A stretch of 60,392 nt of DNA from Bacteroidales bacterium. Lineage in GTDB: Bacteria > Bacteroidota > Bacteroidia > Bacteroidales > SM23-62. Within the stretch, counting starts at the first letter, position 1, and the number at the start of each line of letters is the position of its first letter. The stretch is from positions 1 through 60,392 of the forward strand of contig JADHVS010000003.1 in the NCBI GenBank assembly GCA_016783865.1, written 5' to 3'. Shown here piece after piece: positions 18,923 through 29,350 of this stretch. Position numbers and translations under genes: made by a program. The notes below the pieces were generated by a model. The model saw only the letters and a list, made by a program, of their open reading frames with translations. It was not told where the DNA came from and made no database searches.

Positions 18923-21361
18923 ATGAAGATTTCTTACAACTGGCTGAAGGATTATATTGATATTAACCAGCCGCCCGATGAAATAGCAGATATTCTCACC
19001 AATATTGGGCTTGAAGTAGAAGGTATTGAAACTTTTGAGACCTTAAAAGGAGGCCTGAAAGGTTGTTTTGTTGGTAAAGTTCTAAGCTGTGAAAACCATC
19101 CAAATGCCGACAAACTCAGTGTCACTACTGTGGACATTGGTGAAAAAGAGCCGTTACCCATCGTTTGCGGGGCACCCAATGTGCAAACCGGCCAGAAAGT
19201 TGTAGTTGCTAAGATCGGAACTACCCTTTATAAGGGAAATCAGAGCCTTACTCTTGAAAAAGTAAAGATCCGTGGAGAAGTCTCTGAAGGAATGATCTGT
19301 GCGGAAGATGAGCTTGGCCTGGGAGATAATCATGACGGTATCATGGTGCTCGATCCTAAGGCAAAAACCGGACAACCTGCAAAGGATTATTTCAATATAC
19401 AATCTGATACCATCATTGAGATAGGGCTTACACCGAACAGGATCGACGGGGGTTCACACCTGGGCGTTGCCCGGGACCTGGCCGCCTGGTTCAGCCTGCA
19501 TCAACCCAAGGCAGTTAAAAAACCGGATATACCAGAAATCCATGAGGATAACACAGACCTTCTGATCGAGGTTATCGTTGAAGACAGCATTGCATGTCCC
19601 AGGTATTCCGGGATCACTTTAACCAACGTAAAAGTAAGGGAATCACCAGTCTGGCTTAAGACAAGGTTATTATCCATCGGGCTTAATCCGATTAACAACA
19701 TTGTCGATATTACCAATTTTGTATTGAATGAACTCGGACAACCGCTTCATGCATTCGATGCAGATAAAATTATTGGTAACCAGGTCATCATAAAAACACT
19801 TCCCAAGGGAACATCTTTTGTTACTCTGGATGAGATTGATCGAAAACTCTCGGCCGATGACCTGATGATATGTAATACCGAATCCGGTATGTGTATTGCA
19901 GGTGTGCTGGGTGGAATTGAATCGGGAGTAACCGAAAAAACCAGCAACCTTTTCCTGGAAAGTGCTCATTTTAATCCTGTCTCTGTAAGAAAAACATCAA
20001 AAAGGCATGGGATCAATACAGATGCCTCTTTCAGATTTGAAAGGGGATCTGATCCGGACATAACTGTTTTTGCATTGAATCGTGCCGCCCGGTTGATTTG
20101 CGACCTGGCTGGAGCAAAGATTTCATCCCCCTTGATTGATATATATCCCGAGCCGGTTGAGCCGTTTAAGGTTCATGTACGGTATGCCAATATCTCCGGA
20201 TTGATCGGAATTGACATTGAAAAAACTACCATTAAGAAGATACTGGCTGCACTGGAAATAGAAATAGAAAATGAAACAGAGAAGGCGTTGGATGTACTGG
20301 TTCCACCATACAGGGTAGATGTTCAGAGGGAAGCCGATGTCATCGAAGACATTCTGAGGATTTACGGATACAGCAAGGTTGAACTGGGTGAAACTGCATC
20401 AACGGTCTTGACACATTCCGAAAAACCAGATAAGGAAAACATCACAAATCATATTGCTAATTATCTGGCTGACAATGGATTCAATGAGATTATGTCAAAC
20501 TCCCTCACAAAAGAGGAGTATTATCCCGATGCCACTAACACTGTGAATATATTGAATCCACTCAGTACCGACCTGAACAGGTTAAGGACAACACTGTTTT
20601 TTGGCGGTCTGGAGGCTATCTCTTATAATATCAACCGGCAGCGCAGTGATTTGAGATTCTTTGAATTTGGCAATTGCTATTTCTTCAATAAGGGCAATAA
20701 GGGGGATGATATATTGAAAGATTATTCGGAAGAAGAACATCTGGCCCTGTTCCTGACGGGTAAGAGATCAGCAGGCAACTGGATAGAGAAAGACCTGCAT
20801 TCAAGTTTTTACCAGCTCAAGGCTTTTACCGAAAACCTGATGATGAAGTTAGGTTTTAACCTGGATGAACTGAAATATGAAGAAGCCGGCTTAAACCATA
20901 TTGATGCCGGCCTGCGAATATCATCTGGCAAAAAAGTACTGGTGGAGTTTGGAGCCGTAGCAGAACAATTCCTTAATCAGTTTGATATAAAATCAGATGT
21001 GTTTTATGGCGAATTTAACTGGAACCAGGTAATAGCTTCCCTGAATGAACAGGACATCTGGTTTAAGGAATTACCAAAATTACCTGAAGTTAAGAGAGAT
21101 CTTTCCATGGTTTTAGATAAAAGCGTTAACTTTGAGGATATAAGGAAGCTTGCATTCAAAACCGAGCAAAATATTTTAAAGAAGATAATCTTGTTTGATG
21201 TGTATGAGGGGGAGAAAATTGAAAAAGGGAAAAAGTCTTATGCGATCAGCTTTATTTTGCAGGATGAAGACAAAACTCTCAGGGATAAATTGATCGATAA
21301 AACCCTTGAAAAACTTGCAGCTGCTTTTGAATCCCGTTTCAAAGCGCTGATCAGAAAATAA
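18923..21361 (+). CDS. pheT: Phenylalanine--tRNA ligase beta subunit
   Basis: 812 residues, normal for the long bacterial PheT. Domains in order are an N-terminal B1, a tRNA-binding EMAP-like domain ([23 protein letters not shown], about 45-150), the B3/4 editing domain with [15 protein letters not shown] and HAFDADKI, B5 (about 405-475), a catalytic-like domain, and a C-terminal FDX-ACB anticodon-binding domain ([16 protein letters not shown] onward). It forms a heterotetramer with PheS, which is not in the window. Confidence 0.97.
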   Translation: MKISYNWLKDYIDINQPPDEIADILTNIGLEVEGIETFETLKGGLKGCFVGKVLSCENHPNADKLSVTTVDIGEKEPLPIVCGAPNVQTGQKVVVAKIGTTLYKGNQSLTLEKVKIRGEVSEGMICAEDELGLGDNHDGIMVLDPKAKTGQPAKDYFNIQSDTIIEIGLTPNRIDGGSHLGVARDLAAWFSLHQPKAVKKPDIPEIHEDNTDLLIEVIVEDSIACPRYSGITLTNVKVRESPVWLKTRLLSIGLNPINNIVDITNFVLNELGQPLHAFDADKIIGNQVIIKTLPKGTSFVTLDEIDRKLSADDLMICNTESGMCIAGVLGGIESGVTEKTSNLFLESAHFNPVSVRKTSKRHGINTDASFRFERGSDPDITVFALNRAARLICDLAGAKISSPLIDIYPEPVEPFKVHVRYANISGLIGIDIEKTTIKKILAALEIEIENETEKALDVLVPPYRVDVQREADVIEDILRIYGYSKVELGETASTVLTHSEKPDKENITNHIANYLADNGFNEIMSNSLTKEEYYPDATNTVNILNPLSTDLNRLRTTLFFGGLEAISYNINRQRSDLRFFEFGNCYFFNKGNKGDDILKDYSEEEHLALFLTGKRSAGNWIEKDLHSSFYQLKAFTENLMMKLGFNLDELKYEEAGLNHIDAGLRISSGKKVLVEFGAVAEQFLNQFDIKSDVFYGEFNWNQVIASLNEQDIWFKELPKLPEVKRDLSMVLDKSVNFEDIRKLAFKTEQNILKKIILFDVYEGEKIEKGKKSYAISFILQDEDKTLRDKLIDKTLEKLAAAFESRFKALIRK

Positions 21362-21365
21362 ATCA

Positions 21366-21872
21366 ATGAGCCGTATAGAAGTTCTGAAAGGTAACATCAC
21401 CTCCCTTGAGGTGGATGCCATCGTAAATGCAGCCAACAAATCCTTAATGGGCGGAGGTGGTGTGGACGGAGCAATTCACAGTGAAGCTGGTCCTGGTCTT
21501 ACAGAGGAATGCAGATCATTAAATGGTTGCGGCACGGGTGAGGCCAAAATTACCAGTGGATACAACCTGCCTGCCAAATTTGTTATTCATACTGTCGGTC
21601 CCATCTGGACGGGCGGTGGGCAGAATGAAGAGGAACAGTTGGCGGGTTGCTACCTGAACAGCCTCAGGATTGCTTCGAATATAAAATTAAAAACCATTGC
21701 TTTTCCAAATATCAGTACAGGAGCATATGGATATCCCAAGGAACTTGCAGCCACCATTGCGATAAGCCAGGTAAAAAGATACCTGGAAGAAAACGAGGAA
21801 ATTGAGAAGGTGTACTTCGTAATCTTTGATGATGAGAATCTGGAGATCTATAACCGGATGCTCAATCAGTAA
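21366..21872 (+). CDS. Macro-domain O-acetyl-ADP-ribose deacetylase
   Basis: 168 residues forming one macro domain. [27 protein letters not shown] and [13 protein letters not shown] are the ADP-ribose-binding loops. Members of this MacroD/YmdB group remove acetyl from O-acetyl-ADP-ribose or ADP-ribose from proteins. It starts four bases after the pheT stop and is likely co-transcribed with it. Confidence 0.93.
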   Translation: MSRIEVLKGNITSLEVDAIVNAANKSLMGGGGVDGAIHSEAGPGLTEECRSLNGCGTGEAKITSGYNLPAKFVIHTVGPIWTGGGQNEEEQLAGCYLNSLRIASNIKLKTIAFPNISTGAYGYPKELAATIAISQVKRYLEENEEIEKVYFVIFDDENLEIYNRMLNQ

Positions 21873-22005
21873 GGCTGCAGGTTTTACAGAAAATGACCTT
21901 ATGCCCGGAGCAGGTGTTGCAAATAAGGAAAAATTCTTTATTTTTACTTCCGGAGATATACTGAGCCTTGATTACTAATTAAGATTTTCCACTAAACCTA
22001 AGAGT

Positions 22006-22038
22006 AACCTGGCTGAATTTTTCAGCCAGGTTTTTTTT
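22006..22038 (+). terminator. Rho-independent terminator
   Basis: Perfect 12-bp stem AACCTGGCTGAA / TTCAGCCAGGTT with a three-base loop and an eight-T run that overlaps the stem end. It ends the pheT / macro-domain transcript. Confidence 0.92.
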
Positions 22039-22119
22039 ATGCCCTGATCATTCTTATTAATTTTACAGATCAAATTCTTTATTTAATTAATTTTTTAATC
22101 ATTGATAACAAAAACCGGG

Positions 22120-24417
22120 ATGCAGGCTAATCTTTCATACGAAGACCTTAAACGAAGGATGCTTGAACTGGAACAGCTTCTATCTCATGCTGAAGAACGT
22201 TATATCCGGCTGGTTGAAAATCTGAGCGAAGAATATGTATTCTATTCCCGTGATAAAAGAGGATCGATCACTTACATTAGTCCCTCTGTCGAAAAGGTTT
22301 TAGGTTATTCGCCAGAGGAAGCCTCCAGGAGCTATAAGGAGTTCCTGACGAACCATGCCATGAACAAAAAAGCACTGGATGTTCTTGAATTAAGCCACCA
22401 GGGATTGACTCAACCACCTTATTTAAATGAACTCTACCACCGTGATGGTACCACCCGGATTTGTTATAATTCTGAAATCCCTGTCCTCGACGAGAACAAC
22501 AATGTGGTTGCTGTAGAAGGCATTGCGAGGGATGTCACCGACACTATCAAGGCTGAAAAGGATCTGATAACACAAAAAGAACGGTTCCGGTTGCTGGTGG
22601 AAACAATCGAGGAGGTATTCTGGATCCACGATTTGAAAAAGGATAAACTTCTCTATGTCAGCCCAAATTATGAAACGATTTACAAACGGCCCACTAAAAC
22701 CCTCTATGCAAATCCAGGCTCCTTCCTGAAAGTGATTCACCCTGAAGATGTAGAACAGGTGAAGCATGCTTATAAACAAATCGCTAAGGGGAAAGGGATT
22801 AATATGGAATACCGTATCCTGCATCCCGACAGTTCAATTACCTGGATTTGGTCCCGGTCGTTTATTCTCCCGGATGAAAAAAAGAGGTCCTCCCTGTCGA
22901 TTGGTACATCCATGGATATCACAGAGAGAAAAAATGCAGAACACGAAAAAACACTACTTGCTGCCATCGTTGAAAACACTATCGATCATGCGGTGATCAA
23001 GGATCTCGATTTGAAAATAATTGCCTCCAATAAAGCCAATTACATTGCTGCCGGTAAAAAGAAAATGGAGGATGTATTGGGAAAAACGGATATCGACCTG
23101 TATGGCGACCATGAACATGTCAGGCAATACATGGAAGATGACAGGAAAGCACTCAAAATGAAGAAAGGGGATACACTGGTTAATGAGCAGCTTTTTGTCT
23201 ATCCGGATGGCCGGGAGATTCATTCCCTTGTAAAAAAATTCCCGGTTTACAATGAACAAAATCAAATAATTGGTGTAGCCGGTATTTCACGGGATATTAC
23301 CAATTATAAGCAAGCCCTGGCTGACCTGCACGACAGCGAAAGCAGATACCGTCTCCTGGTAGAGAATCAGAATGAAGGAATTGGACTGCTGGATAATGAA
23401 CTGAAATTCATTTTTACCAATCCCAGTGCTGAACTCATTTTTGGAATGGAAAAGGGTAAGATCAATGGAAAATTTTTAACCCAGTTTCTGCGTAAAGATC
23501 TGAGAAAAACAATTAAGAATCAGTTTCCGGAAATCGGGAATAATGATAAAAAAAACCTTGAGTTGGAGATAGTGCAGCCGTCGGGAGAAACCAGGTTACT
23601 TGATATCACAATCAATCCACAGTTCAGGGACGATAGCTTCATTGGCTTTTTCACTGTTTTCAGGGACATAACAGAATGGAAAAAGGCAGAGCATAACCTG
23701 ATATCATCCGAACATATTCTGCGTGAAGCAAATGCCGCTAAAGATAAATTCTTCTCTATCATAGCTCACGATTTGAAAAATCCGTTCAACTCAATACAGG
23801 GATTCTCCGATTTGTTGATCAAACATTATAGTTCGTATGATACAGACGAGGTATTGACCTTCATCAAAATGATCCGTGATGCATCCAAACAGGCATATAA
23901 CTTACTGGAAAACTTGTTACACTGGTCACGGGCACAAACCGGCAGAATAAAGTTTGATGCAAACGATACTGACATCTATGAACTGGTTGAACAAACTATT
24001 CTTTTGCTTGAAGGCACTGCAAAAGAAAAAAATATTCATCTTGTCAATAATGTAAACAAAGACACCCATGCATTCTGTGATCCGAACATGATCAGTACGG
24101 TGATCCGTAACCTGGTCTCAAATGGTATTAAATTTACCAGGCCAACTGGAAAAGTAACCGTTACCGCAAAACCAAAAGGTAAATTGCTTGAAGTTTGTGT
24201 TTCAGATTCAGGAATTGGAATCGATGAGATGAATGCTAAAAAATTATTCCGGATCGACTCAAGTTTTTCTACTTCAGGTACCGCTAATGAGGAGGGTACT
24301 GGATTAGGCCTGATCCTCTGTAAGGAATTTACCGAAATTAATAATGGAACTTTGGCATTTAAAAGCAAACCTGGTAAAGGAACAACATTTATTATTACCC
24401 TTCCCAGGACAACCTAG
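22120..24417 (+). CDS. Soluble multi-PAS sensor histidine kinase
   Basis: 765 residues from ATG 22120 (a TTG at 22102 is possible). A short coiled coil is followed by four PAS domains starting near residues 25, 155, 282 and 405 (for example LVENLSEEYVFYSRD and LVENQNEGIGLLDNE). Next come HisKA with the phospho-acceptor histidine in IIAHDLKNPFNSIQGF (about 550) and HATPase_c with N, G1 (DSGIGID) and G2 (GTGLGLIL) boxes. No transmembrane helix is present, so it senses a cytoplasmic signal. No response regulator is adjacent; a WD40 protein gene follows 24 bases later. Confidence 0.93.
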   Translation: MQANLSYEDLKRRMLELEQLLSHAEERYIRLVENLSEEYVFYSRDKRGSITYISPSVEKVLGYSPEEASRSYKEFLTNHAMNKKALDVLELSHQGLTQPPYLNELYHRDGTTRICYNSEIPVLDENNNVVAVEGIARDVTDTIKAEKDLITQKERFRLLVETIEEVFWIHDLKKDKLLYVSPNYETIYKRPTKTLYANPGSFLKVIHPEDVEQVKHAYKQIAKGKGINMEYRILHPDSSITWIWSRSFILPDEKKRSSLSIGTSMDITERKNAEHEKTLLAAIVENTIDHAVIKDLDLKIIASNKANYIAAGKKKMEDVLGKTDIDLYGDHEHVRQYMEDDRKALKMKKGDTLVNEQLFVYPDGREIHSLVKKFPVYNEQNQIIGVAGISRDITNYKQALADLHDSESRYRLLVENQNEGIGLLDNELKFIFTNPSAELIFGMEKGKINGKFLTQFLRKDLRKTIKNQFPEIGNNDKKNLELEIVQPSGETRLLDITINPQFRDDSFIGFFTVFRDITEWKKAEHNLISSEHILREANAAKDKFFSIIAHDLKNPFNSIQGFSDLLIKHYSSYDTDEVLTFIKMIRDASKQAYNLLENLLHWSRAQTGRIKFDANDTDIYELVEQTILLLEGTAKEKNIHLVNNVNKDTHAFCDPNMISTVIRNLVSNGIKFTRPTGKVTVTAKPKGKLLEVCVSDSGIGIDEMNAKKLFRIDSSFSTSGTANEEGTGLGLILCKEFTEINNGTLAFKSKPGKGTTFIITLPRTT

Positions 24418-24441
24418 CTCTCAATCCTAAATTCTACTCGT

Positions 24442-25575
24442 ATGAATCCACTCAAATTTGCATTACTCTTAATATTTCTGCCTGGGATTTGTGCAGTCTC
24501 TTCAGGCCAGAAAGACGAAAGCTTAATCTTAACTTTTGATGAACATAAATCACCTGTTCTGTCGGTGGCGTTTAGTCCTGATGATCAAATCATTGCATCG
24601 GGATCTGAAGATATGGTAATATACCTGTGGAAGCGTTCATCCGGTGAAATTGTAAAAACCTTTACGGGACATACTTATAAAATCCAGTATCTTGAATTTT
24701 CCCCAAATGGAGAAAAATTAATCAGTGCGGCAGGGCCTCAGGTATTTGTCTGGGACCTGGAAAGCGGTACACGGAAAAATATTCCCGGACACCGTACCCA
24801 TGTCTGGAATGCAAGGTATAATACCAATGGGGATCAGATTGCAACCACCTCTCTTGTGAGTACATTCAGGATCTGGGATGCAGAATCTCTTGAGGAGATT
24901 CATACTTTTGATGGCCATAAAAAAAGTACCCTCGCAGTTGCCTTTAGTCCGGATAATTCAATCATTGCCAGTGGCTCACTTGACCTGTCCGTACGCTTCT
25001 GGGATATGCAAACAAAGGAAGAGATCAAAAACATCAGTGCACATGGGGGAAACATATATTCCCTCGATTTTAGTCCCGACGGTAAATTACTCGTCAGTAC
25101 GTCAAATGATGAGATAGTAAAATTATGGAATGTAGAGACGGGTACAATTAACCGGCTGTTGTCAGGACACCAGTATGCAGTAATGTTTGCAAGGTTTAGT
25201 CCCGATAGCAAATATCTGGTTACAGCCTCCTATGACATGACAGCTAAACTATGGGGAGTTAGTACAGGTCATTGTATCTACACTTTCATTGATCATGAAG
25301 ATGTGGTCAATGTAGCCGATTTCAGTCATGATGGACAAAATATCATTACCGGATCCTCTGACGGCAAGGTCAGGCTATGGGAAATTTCACCCAGATTTTT
25401 TGCAGAGTATTATTACTGGGAAGAGCTGAAGCAGGAAATGGATGCATCTCCACTATTCGCACCCAGGGAGAAGTCAGAGAAAAAAGCAGACTATAATGCC
25501 AGGTTGGAAAAGGCAGATGAATATAAAAAAGAATTACACCGGAAGTATTATCAGAAATACCTGGAAGAGAAATAA
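24442..25575 (+). CDS. Secreted WD40-repeat protein
   Basis: 377 residues with a signal peptide (LLLIFLPGICAVSSG) and about seven WD40 repeats spanning residues 30-320, each with an AFSPD/FSPDG strand and a closing W or L dipeptide such as VRFWD or VKLWN. The repeats should form one beta-propeller that binds partners in the periplasm. A charged helical tail of about 55 residues (RLEKADEYKKELHRKYY) follows. Partner unknown. Confidence 0.9.
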   Translation: MNPLKFALLLIFLPGICAVSSGQKDESLILTFDEHKSPVLSVAFSPDDQIIASGSEDMVIYLWKRSSGEIVKTFTGHTYKIQYLEFSPNGEKLISAAGPQVFVWDLESGTRKNIPGHRTHVWNARYNTNGDQIATTSLVSTFRIWDAESLEEIHTFDGHKKSTLAVAFSPDNSIIASGSLDLSVRFWDMQTKEEIKNISAHGGNIYSLDFSPDGKLLVSTSNDEIVKLWNVETGTINRLLSGHQYAVMFARFSPDSKYLVTASYDMTAKLWGVSTGHCIYTFIDHEDVVNVADFSHDGQNIITGSSDGKVRLWEISPRFFAEYYYWEELKQEMDASPLFAPREKSEKKADYNARLEKADEYKKELHRKYYQKYLEEK

Positions 25576-25578
25576 CCC

Positions 25579-25606
25579 ACGATTCATGACTCACTGATCA
25601 CCGAAT
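25579..25606. repeat. Degenerate heptad array after the WD40 gene
   Basis: Units ACGATTC, ATGACTC, ACTGATC, ACCGAAT follow the WD40 stop codon by three bases and fill the gap to the MATE gene. They belong to the same 7-bp-period class as the other arrays. Confidence 0.6.
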
Positions 25607-25618
25607 AAAATTCGTTTC

Positions 25619-26986
25619 ATGAAGGACCTGACGACAGGAAATGCGGGCAGACTGATTTTCAAATTTGCGATGCCCATGCTTCTGGGCAACCTTTTTCAAC
25701 AGCTATATAACATTGTCGATACTATCATTGTAGGTAACTTCCTGGGCAAAGAAGCCCTGGCAGCTGTCGGCGCTTCCTTCCCTATCATTTTCACACTCAT
25801 TGCCTTGATCATTGGAGTCGCATCCGGCGGAACCATTGTGATTGCGCAATATTTTGGGGCAAAAGACTTTAAGAGTGTCAAGCGGGCCATTGATACATTG
25901 TATATTTTTATGTTTTTTACCTCTGTTGTTCTATCGGTTATCGGTGTCTATTTCACAGAAGATATTTTTAGACTGATACAGTTGCCTGAAGAGATCCTTC
26001 CCCAGGCCAAATCCTATCTGACAATATACCTGTCCGGTCTCGTTGTCTTTTTTGGATTTAATGGAACCAGCGCCATATTAAGGGGACTGGGCGATTCAAA
26101 GACGCCACTTTATTTTTTAATGATCTCAACTTTATTTAATATTCTCCTGGATCTGTTGTTTGTTGTTGTCTTTGAATGGGGAATTGCAGGGGCAGCAATT
26201 GCCACAGTTGTCTCACAGGGAGGTGCTTTCCTGACGGCAATTATTTATCTTAACAGGTACCATAAGATTATACAATTCACCCTTTCCGAATTTCAGTTTG
26301 ATAACAAGATCTTCAGGCAAATCTTGAGGATTGGCTTACCTACCGGCATACAACATACTTTTGTATCGCTTGGAATGATGGCTTTAATGGCTATTGTTAA
26401 TACATTCGGAACAGATGTTATTGCAGCCTATTCTGTTGCAGGCAGAATTGATAACCTGGCCGTATTGCCTGCCATGAATTTTTCTGCTGCCCTGGCAACT
26501 TTCGTGGGACAGAACATTGGTGCCCGGAAACCAGAGCGGATCAGGTCCGGATTGATTGCCACCCTGCTGATGTCAGCAGGGATCACCGTGATAGTTATGC
26601 TGATTGTCATTTTGTTTAAAGGGCCATTGATCGGTATGTTTACCGATGACACTGAAGTGATACGAATTGGATCTGAATACCTTGTTATCGTTTGTTCTTT
26701 TTACCTGATCTTTACAACCATGTTTATGTTTGGAGGAGTCATGAGAGGAGCCGGTGACACCCTGATTCCTATGTTTCTTACCTTATTTTCACTCTGGATA
26801 ATCAGGATCCCATTTGCCTGGCTGTTTTCATCCAGGATCGGGGAAACCGGTATCTGGTGGGCCATACCTGCTGGCTGGGTGGCCGGTTTAATCCTATCCT
26901 TTCTATATTATTTAACCGGACGATGGAAACGAAAAGTATTGATTAAGCCACAAGCAGTTTCTGCTAATAGTATAACAATTACCTAA
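25619..26986 (+). CDS. MATE-family multidrug efflux transporter
   Basis: 455 residues with about twelve transmembrane helices. The N-terminal MPMLLGNLFQQLYNIVDTIIVGNFLG and the repeated motif in the second half (LGMMALMAIVNTFG, FVGQNIGARKPERIRSG) identify the NorM/DinF branch of MATE exporters. It exports cationic compounds using a sodium or proton gradient. The substrate cannot be told from sequence. Confidence 0.93.
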   Translation: MKDLTTGNAGRLIFKFAMPMLLGNLFQQLYNIVDTIIVGNFLGKEALAAVGASFPIIFTLIALIIGVASGGTIVIAQYFGAKDFKSVKRAIDTLYIFMFFTSVVLSVIGVYFTEDIFRLIQLPEEILPQAKSYLTIYLSGLVVFFGFNGTSAILRGLGDSKTPLYFLMISTLFNILLDLLFVVVFEWGIAGAAIATVVSQGGAFLTAIIYLNRYHKIIQFTLSEFQFDNKIFRQILRIGLPTGIQHTFVSLGMMALMAIVNTFGTDVIAAYSVAGRIDNLAVLPAMNFSAALATFVGQNIGARKPERIRSGLIATLLMSAGITVIVMLIVILFKGPLIGMFTDDTEVIRIGSEYLVIVCSFYLIFTTMFMFGGVMRGAGDTLIPMFLTLFSLWIIRIPFAWLFSSRIGETGIWWAIPAGWVAGLILSFLYYLTGRWKRKVLIKPQAVSANSITIT

Positions 26987-27002
26987 ATTGAGGTTAAAAT
27001 AT

Positions 27003-27010
27003 TAATTTTG
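27003..27010 (+). promoter_or_regulatory. Possible yicC promoter, -7 element TAATTTTG
   Basis: Exact TAnnTTTG match 31 bases before the yicC ATG. A TTG at 26988 is too close to act as a standard -33 element, so confidence is low. Confidence 0.35.
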
Positions 27011-27040
27011 CATCAATAACTAACAGAAAGCCACCTACAT

Positions 27041-27916
27041 ATGCTAGTCTCAATGACAGGTTTCGGAAGGGCGGAATCCGAATTAGAAAGTAAAAAGATA
27101 ACCGTGGAGGCCAAATCACTCAACAGTAAGCAACTCGATCTGATATTGCGAATGCCTCCTGCCTATAAGGAATATGAAATAGCACTGAGAAACGATCTCT
27201 CAAAGAAATTGGTACGCGGGAAAATTGAGGTTGTAATCTCGGTGGAATCCATGTCGGAAGATTCCATTCACAAAATAAATGACGCGGTTGTCATGAAATA
27301 TATCGAACAGTTATCAAAAATCGCCAGGGAGCTTAAGATTCAGGATTCAGAAAGGCTGCTCCAGATTGCAATGAATCTGCCGGATTCGCTGGAATCGGTA
27401 AAATCAGATCCCGATGAAAAAGAATGGAACTCAATCCTGAACATTATTTACTCGGCCCTCGACCTGATGAAAACCCATCAATCAAATGAGGGGCAGGTAC
27501 TTGAATCTGATATCAAATCGCACATAATTAACATTGCCAAGGCCCTTGACAAAGTTGAACCTTACGAAAACGAGCGTACAGAACATCTGAAGGAGCGGTT
27601 GAAGCAAAACCTTGAAGAAAATCAATTAGGTGAATCTTTCGATCCGAACCGGTTTCACCAGGAACTTATTTATTATCTTGAAAAAATGGACATTACAGAA
27701 GAAAAAGTACGGCTTAGAAATCATTGCAATTATTTCCTTGAAACTGTGCAGTGTGAAGAACCGGTTGGGAAAAAGCTGGGATTCATTTCCCAGGAAATTG
27801 GTCGTGAAATTAACACCCTCGGAGCCAAAGCGAATAGCAGCGACATTCAGAAACTGGTGGTAGAAATGAAAGATGAACTGGAAAAAGTAAAAGAACAAAT
27901 CCTGAATATAATGTAG
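27041..27916 (+). CDS. yicC: YicC-family endoribonuclease
   Basis: 291 residues with the conserved start SMTGFGRAESE and the C-terminal IGREINTLGAKANSSDIQKLVVEMKDELEKVKEQILNI pattern of YicC proteins. The family was annotated as stress-related and members have been shown to act as endoribonucleases. It is the first gene of the yicC-gmk-nadD cluster common in Bacteroidetes. Confidence 0.94.
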   Translation: MLVSMTGFGRAESELESKKITVEAKSLNSKQLDLILRMPPAYKEYEIALRNDLSKKLVRGKIEVVISVESMSEDSIHKINDAVVMKYIEQLSKIARELKIQDSERLLQIAMNLPDSLESVKSDPDEKEWNSILNIIYSALDLMKTHQSNEGQVLESDIKSHIINIAKALDKVEPYENERTEHLKERLKQNLEENQLGESFDPNRFHQELIYYLEKMDITEEKVRLRNHCNYFLETVQCEEPVGKKLGFISQEIGREINTLGAKANSSDIQKLVVEMKDELEKVKEQILNIM

Positions 27917-27956
27917 AAATGGTTGCTGGTTCAGTCAATGGGATTGAAATGACCCT

Positions 27957-28526
27957 ATGAAAGGTAAACTCATCATATTTTCTGCCCCTTCGGGTTCCGG
28001 GAAAACCACTATTGTGAATCATTTGCTTGAGCAGGACCTGCCATTGTCGTTCTCCATCTCGGCTTGTACAAGGACGCCACGCAACAATGAGCAACATGGG
28101 AAAGATTACTATTTTTTGTCGGTTGATGAGTTCAAAACAATGATTGAGAGGGAAGAGTTTATTGAATGGGAAGAGGTGTACAAGGGTCATTTCTATGGTA
28201 CCCTCAAGTCTGAGTTAACCCGGATCTGGAGCCTGAAGAAGCATGTTGTATTTGATGTTGACGTGGCCGGCGGTGTCAATCTGAAGGAACAATTTGCAGA
28301 TCAGGCCCTGGCCTTGTTTATCATGCCTCCATCGATCTCTGTGCTGAAAGACAGGCTGGAAAACAGATCAACCGATTCCCCGGAAAAAATTAAAATCAGG
28401 CTTGAAAAGTCAGAGAAAGAGTTGGAATTTGCTGATAAGTTCGATCTTGTGATAGTGAATGATCAACTCAATGTAGCTGTTCAGGAAGCATATAATGCCA
28501 TTGTTAATTTTTTGAAATCAGGTTAG
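27957..28526 (+). CDS. gmk: Guanylate kinase
   Basis: 189 residues. It phosphorylates GMP to GDP with ATP. The P-loop is APSGSGKTT near residue 10, followed by the GMP-binding CTRTPRNNEQHGKDYYF and IEWEEVYKGHFYGT. The length is normal. It lies 40 bases after yicC and ahead of nadD. Confidence 0.96.
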   Translation: MKGKLIIFSAPSGSGKTTIVNHLLEQDLPLSFSISACTRTPRNNEQHGKDYYFLSVDEFKTMIEREEFIEWEEVYKGHFYGTLKSELTRIWSLKKHVVFDVDVAGGVNLKEQFADQALALFIMPPSISVLKDRLENRSTDSPEKIKIRLEKSEKELEFADKFDLVIVNDQLNVAVQEAYNAIVNFLKSG

Positions 28527-28560
28527 TAGTTTAATTTACAAGGATTTAATTCCAAATTTT

Positions 28561-28649
28561 AGTCATTTTAGTCATTTTAGTCATTTTAGTCATTTTAGTC
28601 ATTTTAGTCATTTTAGTCATTTTAGTCATTTTAGTCATTTTAGTCATTT
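28561..28649. repeat. 9-bp tandem repeat AGTCATTTT, ten copies
   Basis: Nine exact AGTCATTTT units and a tenth lacking its last base lie directly in front of nadD, ending five bases before its ATG. No purine-rich ribosome-binding site can be seen between array and start. One AGTCATTT-like unit also occurs near 18781. Confidence 0.97.
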
Positions 28650-28654
28650 CTTCT

Positions 28655-29227
28655 ATGAATATAGGCTTATTTTTCGGCTCCTTCAATCCCATACATGTTG
28701 GCCATTTGGTCATTGCAAATTATATGGTTGAATTCACAGCCATGGAACAATTATGGTTTGTGGTTAGCCCCCAGAATCCATTAAAGGAGAAGAAATCATT
28801 ATTGGCTGATTATCACCGATATGAGCTGGTATTGAAGGCAATCGGAGATGAAGACAGGATCATGGCAACCAACATTGAGTTCAACATGCCCATACCCTCC
28901 TATACAATTGATACCCTGACCTGGCTGACAGAGAAACATCCAAAGAATAATTTCAGCCTGGTCATGGGATCAGATCAGCTATCTGTTTTTCATAAATGGA
29001 AGAATCATCAGGAGATCATCAGGAGCTATCACCGCTATGTATACCCCAGGCCAGGGATTGAACATCGGTCGCTTCCATTGATGGAAAATGCATCGCTGGT
29101 CGATGCGCCCATGATTGAAATATCTTCAAGTTTTATCCGCCAGGCCATAAAGGCTGAAAAGGATATCCGGCATTTTCTGCCCCCCGGGGTCTGGAAGTAT
29201 ATCCAGGAGATGAATTTCTATAAATAA
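28655..29227 (+). CDS. nadD: Nicotinate-nucleotide adenylyltransferase
   Basis: 190 residues. NadD makes deamido-NAD from nicotinate mononucleotide and ATP. The nucleotidyltransferase motif GLFFGSFNPIHVGHL is at the N-terminus, with SPQNPLKEKKSLL and the C-terminal ISSSFIRQAIKAEKDIRHFLPPGV. Its 5' flank is the ten-copy tandem repeat, so repeat-number changes would alter the sequence right next to its start. Confidence 0.95.
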   Translation: MNIGLFFGSFNPIHVGHLVIANYMVEFTAMEQLWFVVSPQNPLKEKKSLLADYHRYELVLKAIGDEDRIMATNIEFNMPIPSYTIDTLTWLTEKHPKNNFSLVMGSDQLSVFHKWKNHQEIIRSYHRYVYPRPGIEHRSLPLMENASLVDAPMIEISSSFIRQAIKAEKDIRHFLPPGVWKYIQEMNFYK

Positions 29228-29228
29228 A

Positions 29229-29340
29229 ATCCCGGATGGGATCCGGGATGAATAATCCAAATTTGTCATTCCGAACTTGTTTCGGAATCTAATTATCAGC
29301 TACTTAGAGATCCTTATCCGCCAGCTGGCGGACAGGATAA
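29229..29340. terminator. Three hairpins between convergent nadD and vorC-like genes
   Basis: In order: ATCCCGGAT-GGG-ATCCGGGAT at 29229-29249 (9-bp perfect stem), ATTCCGAA / TTCGGAAT at 29268-29288, and a perfect 16-base palindrome TCCGCCAGCTGGCGGA at 29317-29332 with TTATCC / GGATAA outside it. They fill the 123-base convergent gap. They probably end transcription from both sides; the last one also looks like a REP palindrome. Confidence 0.7.
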
Positions 29341-29350
29341 CATTTGAGGA

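Noticed and set aside
28561..28649. Possible CRISPR array at the nadD repeat
   Set aside because: Units are 9 bases, adjacent and identical, with no spacers and no cas genes.
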